Assembly (NCBI GenBank): GCA_004194705.1
Contig: SADC01000967.1
Span: 1 to 64,000 of the forward strand
Reading direction: 5' to 3'
Source of the DNA: Ditylenchus dipsaci
Lineage: Eukaryota; Nematoda; Chromadorea; Rhabditida; Anguinidae
DNA: 64,000 nt
How positions within the stretch are numbered: position 1 is the first letter of the stretch; every line of letters starts with the position of its first letter. Positions 22,762 through 34,631 of this stretch are shown in pieces. Position numbers and translations under genes: made by a program. Under the pieces are notes generated by a model, which worked only from the letters and a program-made list of their open reading frames with translations, was not told where the DNA came from and did no database searches.

Positions 22762-23921
22762 TTTAGGACAGTTCAATAGCTACAAAACCGATTTCAGAAA
22801 ACAATTTTCAAATGTAATAACGTTGGGGCTTACCTATTTTTCTAGGATAAATATACTATTTTTTAAAGGCAATTCATTTTTATGGGGCAGATGGGTTGGG
22901 TTTGGCAGACATACTTTTTTGACAAATATACTTGTTTGGGGCATATTTATTTTTTTCCGGGGCAAATATTTCTCATTTTTTTGTGTAAATTTACTTTTTT
23001 CCACAAACCTTTCTAAAAGATTGTTTGAAATTTGAGTAAAATTTGGCCATATAAAAGTGAATTTGCCCCATAAAAAAAGTATACAGTCAAAATTCAATTT
23101 AACGTTCTATTTAACGTTTTCTATTTAACGTTGAAAAATGCCGTTTTTTTCGAAAAATTAATGTCTTTTTCTGGAAATGACGTTTTGTTTCCGAAATCTG
23201 CCGTCCTTTTTTAAATTTCGAATTCGCGGTATCACGCTATGCATTTCGAGCAATACTAAGATAATTAGGATTTGAACGAACCCCACATTGAAAAAAGGTG
23301 CAGGGATTCCCAAGATCGGTGAGCATGAGTTGGATCTTTGCCCGAGCCACTTTATTCCCCACTGACGCAAACACTGAGTGCTATTTGAACCGCTCTCTCA
23401 AAAAATGGCCGGTGGATAAGGTTTTCGAACGCCGTCAGGAGATGAAAGTTATTAATTTTTGATCTGACTTTTGTGAGGTTCATTTCGAGGTGTTTGTTGG
23501 ATCTGATTATTTGTCGATAAATAATTTAATGAATAAAAAGTTGTGAAAACTCGATTTAGCGAAAATTTTAAAACTTAAGAAAGCGAAACTCGATCTAACG
23601 AAAACTCTATTTAACAAAACTTTTGGGCCGATCCCTTGAGATTCGTTAAATCGAGTATCAACTGTATTTGTCCCAAACCCATCTGCCTTGAAAAGACTAT
23701 TTATGTCCCGAAAAAAGTATAGTCCCAACGTTGAGATATGGCGCTTTGAAAAAGCACATTTCACAAATAGCTGTGAAATCAAAAAAAAAAGAAAAAAAAT
23801 TGAATTTAAGCTATTTTTGTGAAATTTTCATTTTTCGAAAGGCCATATCTCAACGTTATTACATTTGAAAAAGGTTCTGTGAAATGGATTTTGTAGCTAT
23901 TGAGCTGCCTAAAAACCATGT
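22762..23921. repeat. Foldback element, interrupted by a pogo-type MITE
   Basis: The left arm (ATAGCTACAAAACCGATTTC, AAATGTAATAACGTTG, GGGGCAGATGGGTTGGG) is found inverted on the right (CCCAAACCCATCTGCC, CAACGTTATTACATTTGAAA, GATTTTGTAGCTATTGAGC). Poly-T and AACGTTGAGATATGGC segments lie inside. The pogo-type MITE at 23084-23664 splits it near the centre. Confidence 0.75.
23084..23664. mobile_element. Pogo-type MITE with repeated TTTAACGTT termini
   Basis: From CAGTCAAAATTCAATTTAAC to GTTAAATCGAGTATCAACTG, flanked by TA (23082-23083, 23665-23666). The left end repeats CTATTTAACGTT three times; the right end repeats the inverse motif in CGAAACTCGATCTAACG. No transposase recognised. Confidence 0.85.
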
Positions 23922-24743
23922 TCTTCAGAAGTAAACGTTATGAAAAGTTGAAATAAAAAGTTTTAGATAAAATCAATTTTTAAGGTTTTTGTTTTCATTA
24001 ACTATACAACGAGAATTTCACACGTTTCGATGCCCACAGGAAACCTTGTTGGATTTTAAAAGGTCCAGAGATATTTTTTAGCCATTTCAGAGACATGATC
24101 TTTAGTTTATGGAGGTTTTTGTGCGCACTCATTTTTGACTTTTTCCTACCAGACATTTATATACCATTCGAAGCGAAATTTATCGCTGAGAAATGAATTA
24201 TCTAATGTCGATTATCATAAAGATTTTGAGTTATCGCATTTTATAGTGAATTCATTTTTTCCAAATACAGCCAAATGTTATACAGCCTAATAAGCAGATC
24301 TGCAAAACATCCGCTAGCCCCTAAAATGGGCTAGGTTAAACTCGTCGAAAACGGAATAAGTCAAAAACGAAAGAATTATGCCTTGGTCCGCCGAAAATCC
24401 GAAATCAAAATATATGTAATAAAATCAAGAAAATTATTTTGGTCCAAAATAATGCATTTTTAACATTCCACTATTATGTGTCAGAAAAAGGCATTTGTAA
24501 CGTTTCAATCTCATAATTTATATATGGTTGGCATACAGCCTCCTTTTGCTATACATTCATCTCTTGTTAAATAGTTATAAGCAACACGCATATTTGGCTT
24601 ACCAAATATGCCTCTGGGCATTTATAAAAAACTTAATTATCTACTTTTAACCTCTTTATATGGTCCCCGGGCCCAGCTCATCTTATTTCACAATTTAGCC
24701 GTACCATCGACTAGAGCACCGAGAAATAGCATGGCAAGGCACT
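23922..24743. other. No gene seen
   Basis: AT-rich with no convincing exon or repeat structure. Confidence 0.4.
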
Positions 24744-24891
24744 GGATCAGACAGTGATGAGAGACCACATGGAACTGTCCAGACATGGGTGGACCAGTTT
24801 GGATAGTAAACAAGGCTGGATCAGACGGTGATGAGAGACCCACATAGAACAATCCAGAACTGGGCGGACCAGACTGGATAGTCAACAAGGC
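24744..24891. repeat. Two tandem copies of a 74-bp unit
   Basis: GGATCAGACAGTGATGAGAG starts one copy at 24744 and its near-match starts the second at 24818. Both contain GGACCAG.. and GGATAGT.AACAAGG. No coding meaning was found. Confidence 0.8.
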
Positions 24892-25048
24892 CAGAGGGTA
24901 GCTAAATATCATACGATCTGAGGAGACCAAATCTGGAGGGGCTGCCGTTCAGGAAGCTCCAGGGCACTTTAAAGCAGTGGATTTTCCCCACAGCTTATTT
25001 CTGGCCACCGGCCACCAGCTCTCCATTTTACTGTTCTCATTTAATTTA

Positions 25049-26028
25049 CCGTATTTCCTGTAATAAGGCGGCACCCTCTAATAAGGCGGCACTCTGAGAG
25101 TTGAACGAAAAATAGGCGGCACCCTCTAATAAGGCGGCACCCTAAGACCGTTTTATCATCCAGTGCTGCTGTTAACCTGCATACGTCAGTTTCAATTAAT
25201 TTTCTTTAGTTCTCGCGATGGATCAACTTCGGAGCTAACTACGCATCTGAGAGCGAAGAGCAGCTAGAGCCGCAAGCGAAAAAGCTAGGAAATTAAAGTC
25301 TTCACGGTGGCATTTAAATTGGAAGCAATTAATCATGCCAAGATTGCTCGGAAGAGACGAGACCCGCGATCGTCGAGAAGTCAAAACAAGTTGGTACGCA
25401 GTCTGGGCGGAAAGTATGGATGCACGCGAACTGCAACGATTACCTAACACCACATTCCGGTCGTTCTGCTGTTTTGGCAAGCGTCTGCTATCTGGACCGT
25501 TTCGTGGCTACATCAGTGAGGCTAACATGAAAGAGTTGAAAGCTCTTAATTTACAGCAACGGCAAGTAATCCCGGCGGGTTTTATTTTATAAATATGTCT
25601 TGTCCAAATTACTTTCTGCTCAAGATTGCGGGAATTACAGTGGCCACGATGGGAGCGCAAGACGATCTGATCCATTGCTTACCAGCAGTGCACGGTCCCG
25701 GGCTTGAAGGACTAATGATGCGGAATTCGCGCGAGCAGGAAATCCGTGAAGAAGCGGACCGAAATTCTCGAACTGGATCCAGAACAAGACGAAGAGAACG
25801 GCTAATTAAGTGAAGAATTCCTTGGATTTTATTGTTTAATCTTACTTGTGTCATGGAGCCCTTTGTTGGTAAGCGTTGTGGAGGATAGCCTTTTCAAATA
25901 ACATAATTTCGTCAAAGTCGGGTGAAATATAAGCGCACCTCTGTAATAGCCGGCAACCCTGTAATCAGCCCGCAAACCCTGAGAAAAGGTTGAAAAAACA
26001 GCTGGCATGCCGCGTATACAGAAATACG
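25049..26028 (+). mobile_element. Pogo-type element, second copy
   Basis: Starts CCGTATTTCCTGTAATAAGG and ends CGTATACAGAAATACG, with TA at both ends (25047-25048, 26029-26030). It is homologous to 4081-5223 at its ends, its ATG region (25218, MDQLRS), AFKLEAINHAK, and the acidic C-terminal part. The middle differs: here a different internal segment has been kept. It is a separate deletion derivative of the same parent. Confidence 0.88.
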
Positions 26029-26030
26029 TA

Positions 26031-26844
26031 GACTTTGTTATTAATTTGCGTGCACTGTTCCGATCCAGACTAGACCCATTTCGTGATTCGTCAGGAACTT
26101 AGCAGAAATTCTTCGCCGGGGTTTCATTATTTATGTTGTGCACTTGTATTTATTTTCTCTGAGCCCAAGGAATTAGAAATGTTACTGTTCAAGGACTTAG
26201 CATGGTAAACTAGGTCGTGGACTTAGACACTAGTTTGCTAGTGCCCAGACTTGTGTTTCTGGATCTATTTAATTTTGTTCATTTAGTTTTGTTCAAGTTT
26301 TTATCGTGTCTTTTGATGCAGTGTTCTATTTTTCCGTGTGCTCATTTATGTTTGATTGATTTGGTTAAGTACCCCAAATTTGAGGTGCCACAATAAAATT
26401 AGAAATTATCCTACCCAAGATTCTCCAGGACACATCCCATCCGGGTCCCGCCAACAACTAGGCTCAAGTGACTAAACCCGAGTTCTGGGCTCTCGTCGTC
26501 GTCGTATATTATTAGCCAGGAAGGACAGAGTCCCTGAGATCCCTGATGCAATAGAGTTTTGTCCGACGCAGGAAGGTCAGCCCCTGTGACCATGATACGT
26601 CCCTCCCGTGTGTGGGCTCAGCATCTCCTTCACTTAGAACACTGCCCCGCACGCTTAGCAAAGAGCAATGGAGACGGGCATACCCTCACCTTGTTACTTG
26701 TCAAATCTCGTCACTGTAGAAGGCATTTTGAATAAATTCATGCCTCAGATAAGGCAAATAAAGGTAATAAGGATGAAGTAACGAACTTGTTTGACTTCAA
26801 ATTCATCTCTGCATGACCAGAAAATCCCAAACTTAAGCGTTACT
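26031..26844. other. No gene recognised; less AT-rich
   Basis: About 800 bp, less AT-rich than its surroundings, with phrases such as CCCATCCGGGTCCCGCCAAC and a (GTC) run near 26500. It could be old retroelement sequence (there is an AATAAA at 26393), but no coding domain, LTR pair or primer-binding site could be shown. Confidence 0.35.
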
Positions 26845-27085
26845 GGCTCTATTCACCAGCGGGCGGGTGTCGCCTTGGTCCCCCTGTTTTTAGGGATTTT
26901 AGAGGCTTTAGTTTAAGCAAAGAAAGCCAGCGTATGGTAGAACGAACTCAACAATCCGTAAGACTCATGTTCAAGCACATCTACACACAACGCTGGCCTA
27001 ATATTTGCTGAGTTTTAGCTTAACAAATAACATAAAAAACAGGCATGGGAACCAAGGTAAAAAAACCCCATTGTGAAATAGGGCC
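26845..27085. mobile_element. MITE family G, copy 2
   Basis: GGCTCTATTCACC, then GCCTTGGTCCCCCTG; AAAGCCAGCGTATGGTAGAA pairs with the later AACGCTGGCC; ends GGGAACCAAGG ... CCATTGTGAAATAGGGCC. Confidence 0.8.
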
Positions 27086-27477
27086 GCATTAGTCTCGTCT
27101 TACTCCTTTTGGTGTCCCTAGCGACCCACCCATCACGAGCTGACTCACTTAAGTAAAACTTCTCACCTAAAGATATACCTGCTCGCTGAAAAAATCGGCC
27201 GCCGGCCAGTAAAAGTGGTGAAATTTCGCCTATCGCCGTCGCCCGTGCAGTATGCTTAAAGCTATTTTATCATAGATTCCGCCAAAAATAATTTATAAAA
27301 TATCAAGTCAGGGTACGATTTAAAAATATCAATTTTTCACATTTCGCACTAAAGGGGGATCTAAGGCAATTCTTTGACAAATTTTGTTTCGACCAATTTC
27401 GTTTTTGACCAACCTACCTTTGACAATCTTTACTTTGACATTTTCATTTTGACAAAACTTACGTTTGACAAAATTCT

Positions 27478-27874
27478 GACGCTACTCGGTAATAATCCCC
27501 CACACCCCCCCCCCCCCCCCAAAAAGCTACTCGGGAAAACCCGCACCCCCCCCCACCCAAAATCGGACCTACTCGTTATACCTCCCCCCCCCCCCCCCAA
27601 AAATCAAGATTTTTAGGAATGGTCAAAACACATTTTTAAAGCAATAATTTCGCCATAAAAGGTCCAAAAAAGCAATTTAAAGGGATTATGGGCTGTATTG
27701 GGAGGGGAAGGGAATAATACAGGGGCCACTTTTTTTTAGCTGCTTTACCATGTTTTTCAACTCGGGCCGTGGCAAAAATAGACTCTATATGCATTTTATG
27801 ATCAAGTGTACTTCTCGGCGGCATAACCGAGTAGCTCCTAGGATTGGGAGGGGGGGCGTATTCCCGAGTAGCGC
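27478..27874. mobile_element. MITE family F, copy 2, with 9-bp target duplication
   Basis: Ends GACGCTACTCGG and inverse CCGAGTAGCGC, flanked by a perfect direct CAAAATTCT (27469-27477 and 27875-27883). Inside the left end are three poly-C tracts, each after a CTACTCG-type motif. A 9-bp duplication fits a MULE (Mutator-like) origin. Confidence 0.85.
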
Positions 27875-27883
27875 CAAAATTCT

Positions 27884-28503
27884 TTTTTGACAAGTTTCCT
27901 CTAGCCCTAAACCTTCAAACTTGAAATGATAAGTCTTTTTTTTTTTGAAATTAAAGCCCCTTAAAAAATTATTCTCTCAGTCTACTTTTGAATGAAGTTG
28001 GAATGAATCTTTATCATATAGCCATCTACCCACGCTTTTGAAGAATTTATGGAGTACCTTCGTTCCGTTTTGCGTTTTTTATTTCCCGAATTTTTCCGTA
28101 TTCCGTTTCACGAAATGTTAGGTGAATTCTGAATTCTGTTTTTCCGTTTTTTCGAAATCTTGAATACCTTTTCCAGGACAGCCCTAATTCCAATCCCACT
28201 CCAAAGCCTATATAACACTATCGTGAAAAAATTTATAGTTTAAATTGATAATAATTGCTTGCTATCTACTAAAATGTATATTTAAATCTCAGCTGATCAA
28301 ACTGTGGCTCTTAGGTGTCTCATCTGGATGCCTGCACCAAGTGATGCAAAAAAGTTTAAAAGAAATTTAGCCATCTGTTTTAGTCAATACGTCAGTTACA
28401 AATTGCAAAATTTTTCGCTCGACCAATTAGGCTAGCTTAGTCACTGAAAATTAAAATTATTGTTATCTAATATAAAAAAAATGACTAGGTGTATATGTAA
28501 TAG
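27884..28503. other. Upstream region of the astacin gene, nothing defined
   Basis: AT-rich with no clear exon or repeat. It probably includes the promoter and 5' UTR of the gene at 28504, but no core element could be picked out. Confidence 0.35.
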
Positions 28504-31500
28504 ATGAAGAAAAAACAGGATAGTTTGTGGGCTGTCTACTTAATTGGCTGCGTTTTTTTTATTATACTTTTGTATTGTATTTTTTGTGTGTTAAAATCTA
28601 GTGGAAAAAATGTTACTACAGATTTGACTGATGACGGCCTAATTCATTTGGAAGATAGAATAGTTATTAGAAGAAAAGAAATGGTTTGAAGAAGAGTACT
28701 AACAAGTTGTGGACCATTTACAAGGACAAGCACAATGACTGGGTAGTGCCGTACGAGCTGAAAAAAGGCGCAGCTAGTGAAAATTTGGGTAAGGCTAAGA
28801 TGTTCAGATTTATAAAGGGAGTGATTTTTTGGAAAAAATTGCCTTGGTCCCGCCTGTTGTTTTAAAAACACCAATAAGCAGCATTCGGACCAAGGAAATT
28901 TTTTCCGAAAAAATCACTTACTGCCTTCCGTGGTTTTTTTATTTGAAAAAACCCGTGGAAATGTTAACGCACGTAAAGTTAGTTAACTTGCTATTTTAAA
29001 GCCTTACAAATTTTCGGCTCCATTTCGATTTTTCGCCTTGATCCACTTCTTGTTTTTTGGATTTTCAGGCTGAGTCAAGGGTTAAGGGACGGAGAAAAAA
29101 GTTGGTGGCGCAAATTAAGTTGGATTTATCAAGGGGAGACCGAACTGTAAAACTGGCCGATTATAGTGCAGGATTTAACGAGAAATCTGATTTATCGTAC
29201 ATTTGACTATAAATATGGTCAGATATCACGCACGAAAATAGGTCAAAAACCCCAAGAAATGATTTAACAGCTTTAAAAACTGTCAGGATTTCAAGATTTT
29301 AACCATCACAACTCCTTATCCACCCCAATTTTGTTAATAAAACTATCCACCCCAATAACTTTTTTATTTTTCAACATTGCGTCGAATTTTTTTTATTCGA
29401 AAGAGAAATGGATGAGAAATCGATTGATACTAAACTTTTAGGGAAATCTTTATTTGAACACACCTAAACATCAACAGACAAAAATAACATCAATTTTTCA
29501 CTCATATTCCTGTTCAACGCTCTTTCCATTCACTTCAAGGCAATATTCGAGACGGGTTTCATACGCACCGATTGCACTGTTTACCATCTGCTGTGGAAGG
29601 CTTGCGGAGGCATGTTAAATTCTTTCTTAAAGCTCATTCGTGTTGGCAATCGGTGTGATGTAGACTTGGCTCTTGATCCATCCCCAAAGAAAGAAGTCGC
29701 GCGGCGTCAAATCCGGTGAATAAGGAGGCCAAGCGAAAGGATCGGGAGCAGTCGGCGTTCCTCGACCCACTTTTCCTTCCTTGGCAATTTAACGTGGATC
29801 CCGTGCTCCTTCGATAGCTAATGCCGAAATCGGCGACGCTCTTGCCCTCTTCGATGAACCATTCGACACATTTGGCTTTCTCTTGAGCTGTGTAGACCGT
29901 GACTAAAACAAGAATAATCAATTTATTAATCAAACATGTTTTTACGATGAGAACAGCTACAAAATGAATAAGTTTGGTATCAATCGATTTCTCATTCATT
30001 CCTTTTTCGAAAAAAAAATTCGACGAAATGTTGAAAAATAAAAAAGTTGTGGCCAAAATTCGATGGCTAGTTTATAATGCGCGGCCCTGTAATTTGTACA
30101 AACAACAACTCTACTCTTATTACTGTTATTACTGTAGGTAACATGCCTCTAGTTGGCCCATCTATTATAGATTGCCTGTCTGATATGAAAAAGCCCGTCT
30201 ATTTTCGACCCCATCTTAAGGGGTCCGTCTATTAAAGAGGGCCTTTCTAATATAGAAAGCCAGTCTATTAGAAAGAATACGGTATGTAAAAATCGTGTTT
30301 TCAACATTTTAACTTCCAAAAAATCAAAGTATAAAAAGTGAATCTGATTCTGTTTTAAATTCTGCAGGTAAATAAGCCAGTCTCACAGTTTAGCTATGCT
30401 GGAGTCCAAATTTAGCAGTCCGTCCAAACTTAATTCCTGACGCTGGTTAAGCCTGGCCGTAGCCTAAAATATCATGAAAAGCAACAAGGGGACCAAGGTA
30501 AAAAACTACCACATTGTAGAATAGTGCTTAATTTTTTCTAAAATAAGCTAATTAGTTTTGGCTGAAAACTAAAATAAATCGCAAATTCCAGAACGCGAAG
30601 AAAAAGAAGCGATTGAATATGTAATGAGTCTGATAATGGAAAAAACTTGTATTCGCTTCATGGAAAAAGAAGAGTGGAGAAATTATGAGACTTCTGGTGT
30701 CATGCAGCTAAAGAATGGCTAGAGATCCACAAAGACCATCTAGGGTTTGATCTTTATTTTTGGTATTTTTCAAAAAAATTTGTTGCAGGTGTCTAACTCA
30801 CACGGGGCGTAACAAAACACGGCCAGTAGGCAAAAACACAATTCATTTCAAGCCTCACTGCCTTATTCGGCACACCCACGATCCTAATTACCAGAAAATA
30901 GGTAGACTGCTACTCACTGCTCTAGGAGTGGACCTGGAGCATAGACGGAATGATAGAAGCACTTTTGTGACTATTGATAAAAACAATATTAGACAAGGTG
31001 AAATACATTATTAAAATTGTGAGACTAACTAAATGACTTTTTTTTTAATGCCTTAAAAGTCATTTTTTACACCGTTTTATCATTTAAAAAAAAAAGTTTT
31101 TTTGTAAAAATGCTGAAAATTTTTTTGCCTTGGTCCCCCAAGCTAGTTTTATAAATTAAAACCAATCAGCTTGGGAGACAAGGCGAATTTTTTTCAACCG
31201 AACAGAAGATCAATGAATAAGAAAAGAATTTGAATCGGAACTCTATTTCAGCATGAGAGCCACCAAATTAACTGTAGAATTCATCGAGTAATATACGAAG
31301 AGTTCTACAGTTAACTCGCTGGATTTTACGTAAAGTCAGAATAACTGGGTGATCATTCGAAGTCATTTTACAAAAAATAGTCAATATGGCAAAAACCTAC
31401 TTGACCCCCCAAAAGTCAGTCAAAAACAAAAAATCATTTATTATTACTATTTTAGCCAAGAAAAATCACTGGTAACTTTTGAAAAAAACAACCCTGTTGA

Positions 31501-33680
31501 ATTTGACAATTACGACATCTCCTACAATTTTCTCAGTGTCATGCACGACCGCAAGGACAACTGGGGCAAGAAAGTCAAGGGGAAACAAATGACTGTGATC
31601 AGTCCTAACACTGGCTATGAACCTTTTGCGGACACCATGGGCACTGTGGAATATCCTTCAGACAAAGACTATTTGTTGCTGAACCGAATGTACGAATGCC
31701 CTAATAAGCAGCAGCAGCCCAGCCCCAGCAATAACAATAATAACAATTATGTGCCTAGCAGCAATAACAAAAGACCAAAGCCCAGACCAAGACTAGGCCG
31801 AGACCCAGATCTAGTAGTAGCAATAGAAACAGCAATAACGGTGACTCAAACCACAATTCTCAGCCTGATAACAGCGGTGGAGGAGGTGCGGAGGCAATGG
31901 AAACGCCGCAGGAGTTCTAGAGCAGTACTGGGCCATGTGCACCACATGCTTAACCACAAAGGCTCGGGAAGTGGCAGAGAAAAATCTTCTTCTTCTTCGG
32001 AAAGCAGTGAAGAACTTGAAGATAAAAGCAAAGGATTGCGCTGTAAAAAAGTTTCTGTGCATGGATAAAGACTATATGAGCATGATGCGAGTCATGTGCA
32101 AGGCGACTTGTAACGTTAAGGTGGGCTGCTTTGAGGGAAATTCTTTGAAATATAAACTTGAAAAGAGCACTACTGGAGCACTTGAAACAACCCCCCTCCT
32201 GTTTCACTTGAGCACTTTTCAATTTTCACAAGTTTAAATGTTTTTTGTCTTGAAAGGAATTTGAAATTTGACAGTGACTTTATAAATTCAAAGAGCAGTT
32301 TCTCAAGTAAATCAGCCATGCTAAGCATGGATCGATTTCAGAACTTTAAAATTGCAAATTTTTTGACGTCAAACTGTTTTAAGACATTTTTTTGTTTTTT
32401 TTTGCTTTTGCTCAGCTGTTTTGCTATGAGGGAAGCACTTAAATTATACTCCTTCACTCAATTAAAGTTGACCCCCTCCAGTAAATCATGGAAAAAAAGA
32501 AAATTTTTTCAGGGACCATTTTTTATAGTGGTTCAGAATCTGAAGTCTTCTTGATGGCTACATGATTATCTGCGAAAATTTCTTATACTTTTCGTAAAAT
32601 TGTAAATAAAAAAATCGGCTTTATTCATTCTTCTAAATTTTTGCAAAAAAATTATTGGTATAAAAAATGTTCGAAAGAAATTGGCTTGCTCCCCCAAGCT
32701 TATTTGGAAGTTTCACTGTAGTCAAATAAAGTTCAAATCTTGTTCTAACCAGTGTTGTAAGTGGCACCGGTGCGGCACCGGTAGCTCACGGCACCGCACC
32801 GGTGCCGTGAGCTGGTGTCGGTGCCGAATTTTTGAAGTCGGTTGCGGTTAGCCGGTGCCCGAATTTTTTTAGGGTCGGTGCCGTGAGCTGGTAAATTCAA
32901 TAGAATGAAAATCTTATCGATGCGGCACCGGCACCAGACAGACGGAAATTTTGAAGTCGGTGCCGTGAGCCGGTGCTGCAATTCTAATATGAATTTATTT
33001 AGGAGGCAGGATACATTACAAGCCAGACTGTCTGGATGTAGGGGACCATTGCAGGCACAAACATCCGGAATGTGACCACTCGGTAAGTCAATCTCAGCTG
33101 ATAATCATGAAAGTTTTATCTTTTTCATTTAACACATTTTCCACTGTTAAAAAATGCCTTGTTTTTTGGTTATACAAGAATCTTTTTTTAAGTAGCTCGA
33201 TGACCAGATAAATTCTTGCTTATTAACAAGATTTGTTTGTTGCTACCTTTACTAATACATTTTGCAGGAACCCTATGACGCAATGACGCTAGAATGTCCA
33301 CACACTTGTGGTAGGTGTGAACAGCACAGAATGATGATGGCTCAGCCAGGTCCTGGAGGTCCTATGGCAGCTCCTATGATGGCTGGCTATAACCCTTACA
33401 TGGAGTCTATGATGGCTGTGGAATGATGCCTAATCCTATGATGATGAATCCAATGATGGCAGGCAGCAATATGGGTGTTGGGATGGTCAACAACATGGGT
33501 GGAATGGCCGACCCAAGTGCTGGAATACCCGGCGTTATGCACCCCCAGCTAATGCAGGCAGGCATGAACCCAATGATGAACCCAGGGATAGCAGCAATGC
33601 CAGACCCACTAGCAAACATACCTGGAGTCATGCATCCAGAGTTAATGCAGACTGGCATGATGGGAAAGAAGAAAAAGTAG
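28504..33680 (+). CDS. Astacin-family protein lacking the zinc site, with ShKT modules
   Basis: Exons about 28504-28798, 30592-30746, 30789-30997, 31381-32120, 33003-33082, 33268-33680. N-terminus MKKKQDSLWAVYLIGCVFFI is a signal peptide or signal anchor. A basic RRK/RNG site precedes TNKLW...WVVPYELKKG, the usual start of a mature astacin. Then IMEKTCIRF, GCLTHTGR, and a segment aligned to HExxHxxGxxHExxRxDR that reads RLLLTALGVDLEHRRNDR: all three zinc-binding His and the catalytic Glu are replaced. The Met-turn reads SVMHD, not SxMHY, and LNRMYEC closes the domain. A Ser/Asn linker, two ShKT-like Cys modules (FLCMDKDYMSMMRVMCKATC; CPHTCGRC) and a Met-rich tail follow. Probably a pseudoenzyme. 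Frame changes fit lost bases; introns 1, 3 and 4 hold mobile elements or hairpins. Confidence 0.82.
29345..30060 (-). mobile_element. Mariner-type element, internally deleted
   Basis: Inverted ends AACTTTTTTATTTTTCAACA on the left and its inverse on the right, with GAGAAATCGATTGATAC in both arms. Minus-strand coding pieces: an N-terminal helix-turn-helix start (YTAQEKAKCVEWFIEEGKSV) and the C-terminal hallmark YSPDLTPRDFFLWGWIKS with the third catalytic Asp. The catalytic middle is missing. It sits in intron 1 of the astacin gene. Confidence 0.8.
30150..30282. repeat. CCGTATT-type MITE, right part
   Basis: Ends AGAAAGAATACGG followed by TA (30283-30284). It contains repeated GTCTATTA-type phrases alternating with G- and C-rich triplets. 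The left terminus was not identified. Confidence 0.55.
30415..30530. repeat. MITE family G fragment
   Basis: CTGACGCTGGTTAAGCCTGG, then CAACAAGGGGACCAAGGT and CCACATTGTAGAATAG: the right half of a family G element, in astacin intron 1. Confidence 0.6.
31118..31195. repeat. GCCTTGGTCCC hairpin
   Basis: TTTGCCTTGGTCCCCCAAGC pairs with GCTTGGGAGACAAGGCGAA across a short loop. It lies in astacin intron 3 and probably accounts for its extra length. Confidence 0.65.
32750..32990. repeat. hAT-like CAGTGTTGTAAG repeat, GGCACCG-rich
   Basis: Starts CAGTGTTGTAAGTGGCACCG and repeats GGTGCCGTGAGC several times in both orientations. It fills part of astacin intron 4. The right terminus is diverged or missing. 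Confidence 0.6.
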
Positions 33681-33724
33681 CTAATTTTTGTTGATTTTAC
33701 AGCTTTTTTTATTTAGCTATTGTG

Positions 33725-33730
33725 AATAAA
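33725..33730 (+). terminator. Polyadenylation signal of the astacin gene
   Basis: AATAAA about 45 bp after the stop codon at 33678-33680. Confidence 0.6.
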
Positions 33731-33921
33731 GATATTTTCAAATTAACAGTAAATTGTAAAAGGGATTTTTTAACTTTTTTATTATTTATTTTTGAAAATA
33801 TTGGGTATTTTTCGAATTTTTTTAATTGATTTTCTGTCAATAACTTTTTCTCTGCCATGTTTTTCAGGCTTCGAAACGTCCTTTATTAAAAAATTTGAAA
33901 ACCCCTACATCTAATTCTATG

Positions 33922-34143
33922 TGACGATGGGTGTTTTTTTTCTGCATTTGGTTTACCCTGTTGTTTTCAGGATTTTTCAAGCTGACTTAGGCAAGGGTAG
34001 GCCAGCGTATGTTAGGAGGGACTCAAATATTCTTATATTCATGTTCGAGGTCATCCTAGCATACGATGAATACCCTTGGTTGAGCCTAAAATGCACAACA
34101 GAAAGACCAAGGCAATCCCCCCCCCACCATTGTCCATAGGTCT
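33922..34143. mobile_element. MITE family G, copy 3
   Basis: GACGATGGGTG, TTTACCCTGTTG, AGGCAAGGGTAGGCCAGCGT, with CATACGATG.ATACC on the other arm, then AAGACCAAGGC and CCATTGTCCATAGG. Confidence 0.75.
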
Positions 34144-34203
34144 CGAGTTCTTTGCATTTGCGGAAAGATTACGTCAAAATCTTTATTTTTAATGCTCAGA
34201 ATA

Positions 34204-34425
34204 CAGTGAGCACTGGATAAGAGGGCAATTTTCGAACACATATTCTTCAATGAAAATATCATTTATTTTAAATTGTTGAGTTCGGAGCACTGAATAAATA
34301 TGCGCAACTGTGTCTCTGCCCCCAATATGAATTCGGGTACAGTCCATTCTCTAAAAGTCAGCCCTCTCGATAAACCGGCACCCCAGGCTGGTACCCAGAG
34401 GTGCCGGTTTACTGAGAGTTCACTG
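34204..34425. mobile_element. Pogo-type MITE, CAGTGA termini, TA duplication
   Basis: CAGTGAGCACTGGATAAGAG at the left, inverse GTTTACTGAGAGTTCACTG at the right; TA at 34202-34203 and 34426-34427. An internal hairpin CCGGCACCCCAGG...CCAGAGGTGCCGG is present. Confidence 0.8.
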
Positions 34426-34631
34426 TATAGCAAACTTCCCTATGATTTACAAAGAATTATAAAGCTAAATACCGTTTTCCACTGTTAAAAAAATGCAACC
34501 TCTACCATATGAAAGATGAAGCGCAGAGCTACAATTCGAAAATAGTCAGCTCAGAACAATTTAATGTTGTGCTCGATTTATCGACACACGGGAAAAAAGT
34601 TAAAAAAAATCCCGAAATCTCGATGCGCATA

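Noticed and set aside
26031..26844. LTR retrotransposon end
   Set aside because: No second copy, primer-binding site, polypurine tract or coding domain could be shown in the window.
31811..32222. Minus-strand open frames over the astacin exon
   Set aside because: Low-complexity antisense of Ser/Asn and Lys/Glu codons; no family pattern.
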